From Kiritimatiellaeota bacterium B1221 (GTDB taxonomy: Bacteria; Verrucomicrobiota; Kiritimatiellia; SS1-B-03-39; UBA6053), in the NCBI GenBank assembly GCA_029269125.1, contig JARHXX010000002.1:1-64000 (forward strand): DNA of 64,000 nucleotides, in the 5' to 3' direction. The position numbers and the translations under genes were made by a program. The stretch's first letter is position 1. Each line of letters opens with the position of its first letter. Under the pieces are notes generated by a model that did not search any database, was not told the DNA's origin, and saw only the letters and a program-made list of their open reading frames with translations. This document shows, one piece after another, positions 44,548-52,919 of the stretch.

Positions 44548-44611
44548 CCTGAAGAGACTTAGGCATTCCTGCCTGACGCTTTTCATGCAGATATGCCTAA
44601 GCCTCTTCAGG
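44548..44611. terminator. Long inverted repeat between convergent genes
   Basis: Nineteen-base arms, CCTGAAGAGACTTAGGCAT (44548-44566) and its complement (44593-44611), pair with a single mismatch around a 26-base loop. It separates hslR from queF and should stop or stabilise transcripts in both directions. It lacks T-runs. Its left arm also pairs locally at 44538-44552. Confidence 0.75.
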
Positions 44612-44624
44612 GTTTCCATCTGAG

Positions 44625-45023
44625 CTACCTTTTGCCGTGTTCAGCCACGACATGGATCGCGATGCCTCCACGGGGAAGGAAGTTGCCGGTGACTCTGGCC
44701 CATTTGGGGGAACAGGCTTTGACTAAATCGTCGAGAATCAGGTTGGTGACTTCCTCGTGGAAAGCACCGTGATTGCGGTAACTGAACAGGTAGATTTTTA
44801 GGGATTTACTTTCGATACATTTTTTGTCGGCAATGTAATCAATGGTGATTTTACCAAAATCCGGCTGGCCGGTGATGGGGCAAAGCGAGGTGAATTCCGG
44901 GCAATCGAAAGTGATGGTGTATTCCCGGTCCGGGTGGGAATTTTCAAAAGTTTCGAGTTGAGCTTCTTCCGGTGAATGCGGGACTGGAGTTTTACTTGCA
45001 GATAAAAGGCTGAGATCGTCCAT
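44625..45023 (-). CDS. queF: NADPH-dependent 7-cyano-7-deazaguanine reductase
   Basis: This 132-residue enzyme reduces preQ0 to preQ1 in queuosine synthesis. The catalytic Cys48 and Asp55 lie in SLCPITGQPDFG, and the QueF signature ESKSLKIYLFSYRNH follows. It is the short, unimodular YkvM type. It starts five bases after coaBC on the same strand, an arrangement with no known metabolic reason. Other queuosine genes are absent from the window. Confidence 0.96.
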   Translation of the reverse strand: MDDLSLLSASKTPVPHSPEEAQLETFENSHPDREYTITFDCPEFTSLCPITGQPDFGKITIDYIADKKCIESKSLKIYLFSYRNHGAFHEEVTNLILDDLVKACSPKWARVTGNFLPRGGIAIHVVAEHGKR

Positions 45024-45028
45024 AGAAG

Positions 45029-46234
45029 TTATTCCGGTTTGGGGATTTTTGATAAAATTTTCCGGGCGGCATTCTTTTTATTGATGGCCCCCCAAGATTC
45101 GAAACATGTGGTTTCAGCAGAAAGAAAAGAAAAGGTGCCGCTAGCGGAGCCCATGGAGTCCGGGTAGTTGAGGACAATGCCGTCCAGACCTTTGGCTTTG
45201 AGTTTTTCGGTGGCGAGGCTTTCCCCGTTTTCCGTTTGCAGTGCGAAACCAATGGTGTAGGTTCCCGGATTCTTTTCGCGATTCAAGGTCGCGGAAATGT
45301 CCGGGTTGGGTACCAGTTTGAGATCAAAGGCCTCTTCATGTTTCGGCATTTTCTGGTTGAGGGTCTTTTCAGGCCGGTAATCCGAAACGGCAGCCACATA
45401 GATGGCCGCTTGAATGGAGGGTAATAATCGTCGTCCGGTTTCCAGCATCTCCAGCGCCCCTTTGATGGGATGGATGTTGATGGACGCATTGCGGGGAAGG
45501 TGGTCGTCAGGAACGGGGCCGGTGACAAATTCAACCGCCGCGCCCAGGCGGGCCGCTTCTTCTGCCAGGGCCTGTCCCATGAGGCCGCTGCTGGGATTCC
45601 CGATGAACCGTACAGGATCCAGATGTTCGCGGGTGGGGCCGGATAAAATCAGTAGGCGTTTTCCTTGGAGGGGGAGGGTGGCGCCTAGTTCATCGCTGAT
45701 CACCTGCAGGATGCGTTCGGTAGAACTCAGTCGACCTTCTCCGGTCATTCCGCAAGCGAGGTGACCTGATTCCGGCCCGACTACACGCCAGCCATCCTGC
45801 TCCAGTTTTTCGGCATTGGCTTGTACCGTGCGGTTGAGCCACATTTCCACATTCATGGAGGGGCAAAAGATTTTTCTGCATTTCCCGGGTAAAGAAAGGC
45901 AGCTGGTGCTGAGCAAATCGGATCCGAACCCCCCGGCAATTTTCGCAATCGTATTGGCGGTGGCGGGCACCAAAACAAACAGATCGGTTTCCGTGGCGGG
46001 GTAGAGGTGCGGGTAGCCATCTTCAAGATTTTTGGCATGTTCAGGCCACATATCGTGTAAAACCGGCTGACCGCTTACCGCGGCAAACGTCCGGGGATGT
46101 ACAAAGCGGGTGGCGGCTTCGGTCATCACCACTTGAACCTGATGTTGCTGTTTGCGCAGGGATGAAACCACATCGAGGGCTTTATAGGCTGCGATGCCGC
46201 CGGATACACCAACGAGTATTTTTTTTGAGCTCAT
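45029..46234 (-). CDS. coaBC: Bifunctional phosphopantothenoylcysteine synthetase/decarboxylase
   Basis: This 401-residue enzyme carries out two steps of coenzyme A synthesis. The N-terminal CoaC flavoprotein half (about 1-185) has His76, Asn128 (PSMN) and the reactive Cys161 in ACGMTGEGR. The C-terminal CoaB half has LSGPTREHLDPVRFIGNPSSG and AAVSDYRP. It lies 33 bp after the FkbM methyltransferase gene and directly before queF, probably in one transcript. No Shine-Dalgarno sequence is evident before the ATG. Confidence 0.95.
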   Translation of the reverse strand: MSSKKILVGVSGGIAAYKALDVVSSLRKQQHQVQVVMTEAATRFVHPRTFAAVSGQPVLHDMWPEHAKNLEDGYPHLYPATETDLFVLVPATANTIAKIAGGFGSDLLSTSCLSLPGKCRKIFCPSMNVEMWLNRTVQANAEKLEQDGWRVVGPESGHLACGMTGEGRLSSTERILQVISDELGATLPLQGKRLLILSGPTREHLDPVRFIGNPSSGLMGQALAEEAARLGAAVEFVTGPVPDDHLPRNASINIHPIKGALEMLETGRRLLPSIQAAIYVAAVSDYRPEKTLNQKMPKHEEAFDLKLVPNPDISATLNREKNPGTYTIGFALQTENGESLATEKLKAKGLDGIVLNYPDSMGSASGTFSFLSAETTCFESWGAINKKNAARKILSKIPKPE

Positions 46235-46267
46235 AGTGGTATTCTTATGACCGAATCAGGCCAAATG

Positions 46268-46969
46268 TCAAAACAGAGTTTCTTTACATCCGTAGGTCGT
46301 GAGATGCTTGGGATAATGGGTATGGGTCTGTAAACCTGCCTGTTGAAGCAGGGCCTCCACCCGGTCTGCGGTGGTGGTTCCGTCCACGATATGGTAACTG
46401 GCAATGCAGGTGTATGGTTTAAATTTGGAGAGGGTTTTTTGTGCACCCGCGAGGGCCTGTAATTCCGCACCTTCAATATCCATTTTAAGCACATGGATTT
46501 TTTCAAGTTTGAGTTCTTCAACCAGCTGGTCCAGAGGGATTACTTCAATTCTGCATTCCGGTTCTTTTTCGGTAATCCGGGATGCCACTCCCTGTTGATT
46601 CATTTGCAGGGTTGTGGATACATGCCACAAACCTTTGGGGATGACCTGGACATTGCTACTCCCGGCAAGATGAAGGTTCCGTTTGAGAATATTCCGGTTT
46701 TTTTCCTCGGGTTCCAGTGCGATGACTTTGCCTGTGGGTCCCACTTTTTTGGCGGCAAAGAGCGTGTAATCACCCGGGAAGGCGCCTGCATCAATTACCA
46801 CATCTCCGGGTTGAAGCTGCCGGTACTGTTCATAGCCTTTGATCGGGGAAAAATCCTGAATAAAGTCGGGTACCCAAGGGCTGGTCGCCAGCCAGTGGCG
46901 GAGAGGGTTTTTCCAGCTGAATTCAGGGATGCGAATAAATGCCGAGATAAAGGGATTTTCGTGAATCAT
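46268..46969 (-). CDS. FkbM-family SAM-dependent methyltransferase
   Basis: This 233-residue methyltransferase has motif I VIDAGAFPGDYT (about 58-69), IALEPEEKNR, and the family block HVLKMDIEGAELQAL. FkbM proteins O-methylate sugars or secondary metabolites, often in glycan loci. Here it stands between an exported protein gene and coaBC, downstream of the DUF2723 glycosyltransferase-like gene, so a role in surface glycan methylation is possible. Confidence 0.85.
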   Translation of the reverse strand: MIHENPFISAFIRIPEFSWKNPLRHWLATSPWVPDFIQDFSPIKGYEQYRQLQPGDVVIDAGAFPGDYTLFAAKKVGPTGKVIALEPEEKNRNILKRNLHLAGSSNVQVIPKGLWHVSTTLQMNQQGVASRITEKEPECRIEVIPLDQLVEELKLEKIHVLKMDIEGAELQALAGAQKTLSKFKPYTCIASYHIVDGTTTADRVEALLQQAGLQTHTHYPKHLTTYGCKETLF

Positions 46970-47009
46970 AGATTCGCAACTTTTGACTGATAAACCGCTG
47001 ATTGTCGAA

Positions 47010-48065
47010 TTATAAACTGATAATGCCGCCTTCGTTCTGTGCCATTACTTTTTCGGCCCGATCTTCCGCTTCGAATCGGCTGGGATAAGCTTTGTAAGCC
47101 AGTGTTTTGCCTTTGCTGTCCTTGGCGACCACCACATAGCCATAAAATTCCCGGTTAATTTGTTGCCGCCCGACAAAGGGTGTTTCCCGCACGATATCCG
47201 TTTCAACTTCCGCAACCTGTCCCAACCCTAACTCTTTGATGTTCAGTTTTTCCACGCGGTTGATAATGAAATCTTTTCTGGAGTCCCTGATACGGTCAAT
47301 AAACCAGACCTGCACAGAAATGTTTTCGTACTCCCTCCGCATTTCTTTGCTGCGAAGCTGAATTTTCAGCATGATGGGGTGAAACTGTATAATGTTTCTA
47401 TCCGTTTTTTTTCTGAAAACATCCAGTTCAATACGCGGATTGTCATTAAAGGGTAAAGCTGTGGGGAGAGGAATAGGAGTTGCGGCGGCTCTGCGGGATC
47501 GGGCCGCATCGCGGGCTTCCTGTTGCTGTTCCGCCTGGTTTTGCATCCGGATATAATTTGGATCGTTTTGTATTTGCGCTAAATCCGCTTTTAAAATTTG
47601 AGTGAAAGCAGGGTCGGATGCATTTTCCTGAATCATTTTTTCAAGCAGAGTGGCCATCCGATTCATTACCAAATACTTTTGCTGTTCCGTCTCTTTATAA
47701 AGTTGAGGGGTTCTCTGCAGCATCTGCTGATGGAACTCTTTGAGCTGGGCGTTCTGAACACGATCCCAATCCATTCGTTCTATTTCATTATCTTCGAGGT
47801 ATCTGGCGTAATTTTTCGCTTCCAAATGGTAGCTGATGTTCCCTTCGTCCCGGTAATTTTGACTAATCGCTTTTGCCTGTGCAACTTGATCTTTTTTGAG
47901 TTGAATCAGTTGTTGTTCAAAGCCTTTGTCCACTTTGGTCAGGGCTTTCCGGTATTCTTTTTGCAGGTAGGTGTATTGATCATTTTGGCTGGCCGCCCAG
48001 AGGGGGAGAATACCCAGTGAACATACTGTGAAAAAGAAAATGCATAAAAATCGCATGTCGATCAT
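47010..48065 (-). CDS. Exported protein of unknown function
   Basis: This 351-residue protein has a signal peptide (MIDMRFLCIFFFTVCSLGILPLWA), a helical, Gln/Glu/Lys-rich part (about 28-190), and a C-terminal region (about 200-335) with alternating strands and the segment NPRIELDVFRKKTDR. The frame is open from 48137. The ATG at 48065 or the one at 48056 gives the proper signal peptide; neither has a strong ribosome site. It lies between the DUF2723 gene and the FkbM gene on the same strand. I do not recognise a family. Confidence 0.7.
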   Translation of the reverse strand: MIDMRFLCIFFFTVCSLGILPLWAASQNDQYTYLQKEYRKALTKVDKGFEQQLIQLKKDQVAQAKAISQNYRDEGNISYHLEAKNYARYLEDNEIERMDWDRVQNAQLKEFHQQMLQRTPQLYKETEQQKYLVMNRMATLLEKMIQENASDPAFTQILKADLAQIQNDPNYIRMQNQAEQQQEARDAARSRRAAATPIPLPTALPFNDNPRIELDVFRKKTDRNIIQFHPIMLKIQLRSKEMRREYENISVQVWFIDRIRDSRKDFIINRVEKLNIKELGLGQVAEVETDIVRETPFVGRQQINREFYGYVVVAKDSKGKTLAYKAYPSRFEAEDRAEKVMAQNEGGIISL

Positions 48066-48183
48066 CCCGTTACTCGTTTCAAATATATTGAAGGTTATTG
48101 TGCCGGATTTATTTAGAAAGTCGATGGATTTATGCAATGATCAAACAATTAATTACTGCTTAACCTTAAAATGATATGGGGGC

Positions 48184-51100
48184 TCAGGGCTGCGTGCGAC
48201 TGGGGGAGGAGATGAGGCGCTGGAATTGTTCCCAATGATGAATATCCACAAAGCGGGGATCTCCGGCAATTTGGGCGCGACTTCGTTCAGGATCGAGTTG
48301 GATGGCGCGAACCAAGTGATGCGCCATGCCCACATAATCGTTTTCAGCTAAAGCCATGACGGCCAAATCAATGTGGGGGCGGGCATCCTGCGGATCTTTT
48401 TCGGCCCATTTCAGGACTGCTTTTTTATAGAGGGTTAAATTCTTTTCCCTTTGCATGTACGCGGCCAGATGAATGTAAAAATCCACATGCAAATTGTTTT
48501 TATTTAAAATGACATCCGCCATTTCCAGCTCTTGTTTTTTCATTTCGAGTTGGCCGTAGATCTGCATGAGATTTAACGCGAGATTTCCGGAGGGTTTCAG
48601 GTAATAATCCTCTTCATACTCTTTGCGTAACTGATCCAACTCTCTGAGTTTTTCCAGTGACACGCTGAAATTGTGGCGCTGGTGGTTGGTAGGATCATGC
48701 AGGGCAAAGGCGTTGAGAATTTCTTCTGCCCGGTCAAATTTTAACATTCGAATAAACATGTCTCCCGCCCGCAGTGCAGCTTCCGGGTTTGCCGGGTAGA
48801 GGCGGAGGGACTGTTCCATAGCCCGTTCGGCTTCCAGCCAATGCCCCCGCTCGTAATAATTCCATGCTTGGGCCATTCTGAGTTTGGAAAAACTCTTTCT
48901 GACGGGGAGGTCCCGCTGATAACGATTTCGTTTGGTTTTATCATTCCCGAGTAAATGCTCTTCGTACCATTCCCAAAATTCTAAATCGTTCTGAAGGTCT
49001 TCCAGAGTGAGTTCGGTGGGTTCCGGTTCAATTTTGAAGATAAGGCCGTGCGGGCGTTGGTAGGGAATCATCCACTTCATCTGCAGCGCTTCTTCAAAGT
49101 AGAAGCTGTGGCCCACCCGGTTACGTTCGACCATCTGTTGGGTCAGCAGAGCATTGATGACATTCACTTCTTCAACTCCGCTGATGGAGAGGTGATTTCC
49201 ATCACCCATTAGTTGGAAAAAGGCTTCGGGTTCGAACAGACGGAGCTGATTTCCGTAGTCGAGGAAGGCCTGATTGCCATCAACCAAATCAGGAAGGAAA
49301 ATCTCATCTCCGTAAAGATCGCGGGTGGTGATCTGGTAGGTGGCATCCGCCAGGGCCGTTTGGGTGATAATGTAAAGATCAGGCCTGACTTCCGCCGAGA
49401 AAATCATGTAGGTCGGAACAAAACGCCCGGGATCGGTGCCTCCAAATAATATAGCGTTTTGATCCATTTCCGGAGGGTAATCCCAATTGGGGAGGGGGCG
49501 ATGTAAATAGACCAGTGCATCGGCTTGCGCCTCGGGAGACAGGTCACGGAAAGCGGCCAGGGTGGCGGCTTGCTCGATCAGCCGGGACTGGGGTTTTGAG
49601 AGTTTATCCGGTCCGTTTCCGCCGAGGTCTTTTAAGATCTCCTTGCGGAAGCTGGAGAGGGGAAGGGTTCGTCCGGCTGTTTTGGATTGCAGCTTTCCGA
49701 TCAGTGACTGCGGGATTCCGTGGTCCTTTAAGTATGAGACCGCCCAGTCGTTGATTCTGCAGTTGGGATCCTCGTGGTGGGCCAGTTCATCCAATAGGAT
49801 GCCGTTGGCCCCTTTGAGTTGATGGAAGCCGTACTGCCATCCATAATCATGTCCATGCAGGTTTGAACTTCCCAGTTGTTCGAGGTGACGCGGATCTTTG
49901 GCGTCTTTTAATAAGGGGAAACCGACGAAAAGTCCGCAGACAAAAACCGATGGAATCGCCAGGGTGGCGGGTTTGGGACAGAGGCTATAGAGAAGGAAAA
50001 GGAGGATCGAGGCCCCCATCGCCATCCAAATGGCAAACAGCACGTGCGCCTGTACATATTGAACGCGTTTGACCCAGAGATCATTGTGATTGAGTTCCGG
50101 CCATTGAATGGTGAGGAAGACCACGGTCACAAAGAACATGGCGACCATACTGCTGATAAACCATCCTTTTGAAGCAGAAGGAAAGCATCCGAAGCAGAGC
50201 AAAGGGAGGAGGCCGATAATGGCCAAGGGGATTTGACGCTCTGGAGGCGGGGGCTGCACGCCACTGGGGTCATCTTCTCCCACTGAAATTTGCCAGCTAA
50301 ATTGATTGGCAATGGAATATTTCCAGTGGGCGTCGTAGAAAAAGGTGCCGAGCATCCGAAAAAACATGGTGCGTTTGACGTAATTTCGGCGCAAATCATC
50401 GGGATTGATTTCGCCCTCGACTTCCGGAACCGGTGGACTCGACAGGCTTTCGCCAATTTGTTTGAAATTATCGGCCACACTGAATTTTGCGTACTGCCCG
50501 CGGGTCAGGGAATGTTTAAATCCACTGAGGGTCCGGGCATTGCCCCAGTTCATCGGCGGATTTTGCTCAGAGGCCAGAGGCATGTATAAGTGGAAGCTGA
50601 GACCGAGGATTCCCAAAAGGAGAAGGCAGCCCAATTGTCTCCAGCGGGTGAAGAGTCCACCCCGGGTCATCACCAGCGTGATCAAAAACAGGACTACGGG
50701 AATACCTAAAAGGAGGAAAAAGCTTCGGGCGCTGAACTCGTTTAGTTTGTGATATTGATGGGATTTAAGCAGGCAAAATCCCAATGCCCCGAGTCCCATC
50801 AGAAACAAACCGTCTTTGAGTAGGGCAAAGTTACGGGCGGCAGCCACACCGGCAACTAGGAAAAAAACCAGAAAGAGCAGGCTTTGATGATTGGTGAGTC
50901 CCAAAGCGAACAAAAAGGCTGCGAGATAAAGCGTCCGGTCCTTGGGGGTGTGGATATACCATAAAACCAGCAGTAACAAGGCCGAAAGGAAGAAGGCATT
51001 CAGGGTATACACTTCAACTATGACAGATTGAGACCACATGAGTGGGGTAAATGCCAACAATAAGCCACCCGCCACTGCCATTAAGAGATCCATCCCGCTT

Positions 51101-51858
51101 TTCTGAATGTCCATTTCCAAGTGGGGTTTACTTAGGGATTTTTTGAACAAGAAGCGGATAACCGCGCTTAAGAGCAGAATGGAAAAGAGAATCGACAGGC
51201 TGAGAGGCAGCAGTAATTTAAGCGTGGGGACCACGATCCAATACCAGGAAATGAGCCAGGAAATGAGTGCGAGTAACGCTCCCCAAAATCCCTGACCCAG
51301 CAACTGGGGGCCGGGAAGGGTTTGTAGCCACTTCCATGGTGTGTCTCTGGCGCTGAGACTTTGTAGAATCAACAGGAATACAAAAGCCATGCCCAGAATC
51401 AGCAACAGCGCTTTTCCGAGTAAGGGGGAGGCCCACAGCAGGGACAACAGCAGTAAGCTGCCAGTCGCACCTATGACTTCAGCTTTTAGGATGGGGGCTG
51501 ATGCGGGGGGCGGGCTCTGCGCCGTAAAAGGAAGTTTTGTAATCAGTTTGCGAATGCAAACCGCAATGATCCCACAGGCAAATGCCCCGAAAAAAGCGCT
51601 CATCAAGGCAATGGGCCAGGCGGGATTTGGATAGCCGCGAAAGGAGACAAAATGGAAGGTCCACTGGAAGAACCAAGCAAGAAAGGTCCAGATGGGATAT
51701 CCGGGGGGATGGGGGACGCCTAAATAATCGGCCGCCACCGCAAGTTCCCCCGCATCTTCCAGAGTGATCGACGGGGGGAGCGAATAGACATAAACGGCAA
51801 ATGCAGCTGTGAAGCAGAGTGCAAAAGCTACGCCGTCTCTACGTGTCCAAAATGACAT
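48184..51858 (-). CDS. Large DUF2723 (GT117-type) membrane protein with TPR-like tail
   Basis: This 1224-residue protein begins with a polytopic membrane region. The N-terminal block SLPPSITLEDAGELAVAADY followed by LGVPHPPGYP is the hallmark of DUF2723, a GT-C-fold family related to protein O-mannosyltransferases. About 15 or more hydrophobic segments occur in residues 1-620. A soluble part and tetratricopeptide-like helices follow (about 930-1224: HWLEAERAMEQSLRLYPANPEAA and similar). It probably transfers a lipid-linked sugar to exported proteins or glycans. A two-helix membrane protein gene lies 14 bp upstream, likely in the same transcript. Confidence 0.85.
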   Translation of the reverse strand: MSFWTRRDGVAFALCFTAAFAVYVYSLPPSITLEDAGELAVAADYLGVPHPPGYPIWTFLAWFFQWTFHFVSFRGYPNPAWPIALMSAFFGAFACGIIAVCIRKLITKLPFTAQSPPPASAPILKAEVIGATGSLLLLSLLWASPLLGKALLLILGMAFVFLLILQSLSARDTPWKWLQTLPGPQLLGQGFWGALLALISWLISWYWIVVPTLKLLLPLSLSILFSILLLSAVIRFLFKKSLSKPHLEMDIQKSGMDLLMAVAGGLLLAFTPLMWSQSVIVEVYTLNAFFLSALLLLVLWYIHTPKDRTLYLAAFLFALGLTNHQSLLFLVFFLVAGVAAARNFALLKDGLFLMGLGALGFCLLKSHQYHKLNEFSARSFFLLLGIPVVLFLITLVMTRGGLFTRWRQLGCLLLLGILGLSFHLYMPLASEQNPPMNWGNARTLSGFKHSLTRGQYAKFSVADNFKQIGESLSSPPVPEVEGEINPDDLRRNYVKRTMFFRMLGTFFYDAHWKYSIANQFSWQISVGEDDPSGVQPPPPERQIPLAIIGLLPLLCFGCFPSASKGWFISSMVAMFFVTVVFLTIQWPELNHNDLWVKRVQYVQAHVLFAIWMAMGASILLFLLYSLCPKPATLAIPSVFVCGLFVGFPLLKDAKDPRHLEQLGSSNLHGHDYGWQYGFHQLKGANGILLDELAHHEDPNCRINDWAVSYLKDHGIPQSLIGKLQSKTAGRTLPLSSFRKEILKDLGGNGPDKLSKPQSRLIEQAATLAAFRDLSPEAQADALVYLHRPLPNWDYPPEMDQNAILFGGTDPGRFVPTYMIFSAEVRPDLYIITQTALADATYQITTRDLYGDEIFLPDLVDGNQAFLDYGNQLRLFEPEAFFQLMGDGNHLSISGVEEVNVINALLTQQMVERNRVGHSFYFEEALQMKWMIPYQRPHGLIFKIEPEPTELTLEDLQNDLEFWEWYEEHLLGNDKTKRNRYQRDLPVRKSFSKLRMAQAWNYYERGHWLEAERAMEQSLRLYPANPEAALRAGDMFIRMLKFDRAEEILNAFALHDPTNHQRHNFSVSLEKLRELDQLRKEYEEDYYLKPSGNLALNLMQIYGQLEMKKQELEMADVILNKNNLHVDFYIHLAAYMQREKNLTLYKKAVLKWAEKDPQDARPHIDLAVMALAENDYVGMAHHLVRAIQLDPERSRAQIAGDPRFVDIHHWEQFQRLISSPSRTQP

Positions 51859-51872
51859 GGGTTCCGCGCGGG

Positions 51873-52061
51873 TTACTTTTGGCCCAAGTATTTGATTCCG
51901 CGGACTACGGTAAGGGAAGCGGCCACAAAGATGGCGCCCCAGCCGATACTTTCGCCTTTGGACATGTCTCCCCCTTCAATCTTTAGATGAATACCCGCGT
52001 ACAGCATCAAAGCAAGGGCGGCCAAGGTGATCAGGGCAAAGGAGATTTTAGCTTTTTTCAT
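51873..52061 (-). CDS. Small two-helix membrane protein
   Basis: This 62-residue protein has two hydrophobic segments (about 5-25 and 40-58) with a short charged loop. It lies 14 bp upstream of the DUF2723 gene and may be an accessory of it. No family is recognised. The leader to 52208 (147 bp) is AT-rich with no clear promoter. Confidence 0.6.
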   Translation of the reverse strand: MKKAKISFALITLAALALMLYAGIHLKIEGGDMSKGESIGWGAIFVAASLTVVRGIKYLGQK

Positions 52062-52208
52062 GGTAGGGACAGAGGGGAGTCGACTGTGGGGTTAAAAGGG
52101 AAATTTCATTTTCTTTCTTACACGGAAGTTGAAGCGCAAACAGAAAATTCATTAAGAAATTATGCCGGATCGGTAGCGGATGGGCGTTCTGTTTTCAGGT
52201 TTGTGAGC

Positions 52209-52859
52209 TCAGACCGCAGATCCGTCCTTTCCCGGGAGGGGTTGTGGATATTGGATGTATGCGGAAAGCCATCCCGCAATATATCCCGCTTGTTGCTGGC
52301 GAACCGCTTCCAGGAAATGCACATGATCACAGTAAATATCGTCTCCCAAATTTCGGGTGAAGGTATTTAAATCGATAATAGGAATGTGGTAATGTTTCAT
52401 GACCTCATCAGCCACGGCGTTGTAGGCCTCTGCATCGGCCGCAAAGCGATGGAAAGGGATGTTGTTCTGGTTGTGAATTTATTCATCACAAGGGGTGGTG
52501 CTGATCCAAACCAAAGAAGGTTGCATTGCTTCCACCTGACGCACAATTTGCTCCAAGTTCTTTCGGTACTGGTCGATAGGTACCTGAATTTTTCCGCTTG
52601 CCGCATCCCGTTTAATGTCATGCAGTCCGCAATTGAGGAGGATCAGGTCCACATCTAATTCGGCGGCGTCGCGGTGGGTTTCCAGAAAGTTAAGCACTCT
52701 GCCGGAATCCCCGCTGTTTGCTCCCTGAGGTACATTCAGGTCACGCAGGGCCTGGTTCAATCCCTTTTTGTGTGCATAGTGCATGACCCCTTTCAAGTGG
52801 GCTTCCAGATAGGGGCCGTATTGAACGGATATGCTGTCTCCAATCAGAAAAATTTTCAT
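52209..52859 (-). pseudogene. SGNH/GDSL hydrolase interrupted by an in-frame stop
   Basis: The frame encodes an SGNH-fold esterase or acetylhydrolase. Block I is GDSISVQYG (7-15), block III is LLNCGLHD, and block V, with the catalytic Asp and His, is CDHVHF. The three blocks are in the same frame but are separated by one TAA codon at 52479-52481, directly after TTPCDE; coding sequence resumes at once (IHNQNNIPFHRFAADAEAYN). The first part alone (126 residues) lacks the catalytic Asp-His. Nonsense mutation, a sequencing error or stop readthrough could explain this. It lies 60 bp after guaA. Confidence 0.85.
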
Positions 52860-52919
52860 TTCGATTTTTTAGCGGGCGCCCCCGGGGGATGCCGCGAAAG
52901 ACAGGGGATGCGGAATGTT

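Noticed and set aside
52397-52621. 74-codon frame overlapping the SGNH hydrolase gap
   Set aside because: It is in a different frame from both catalytic halves; the true continuation after the TAA is in the original frame, so no frameshift gene is needed.
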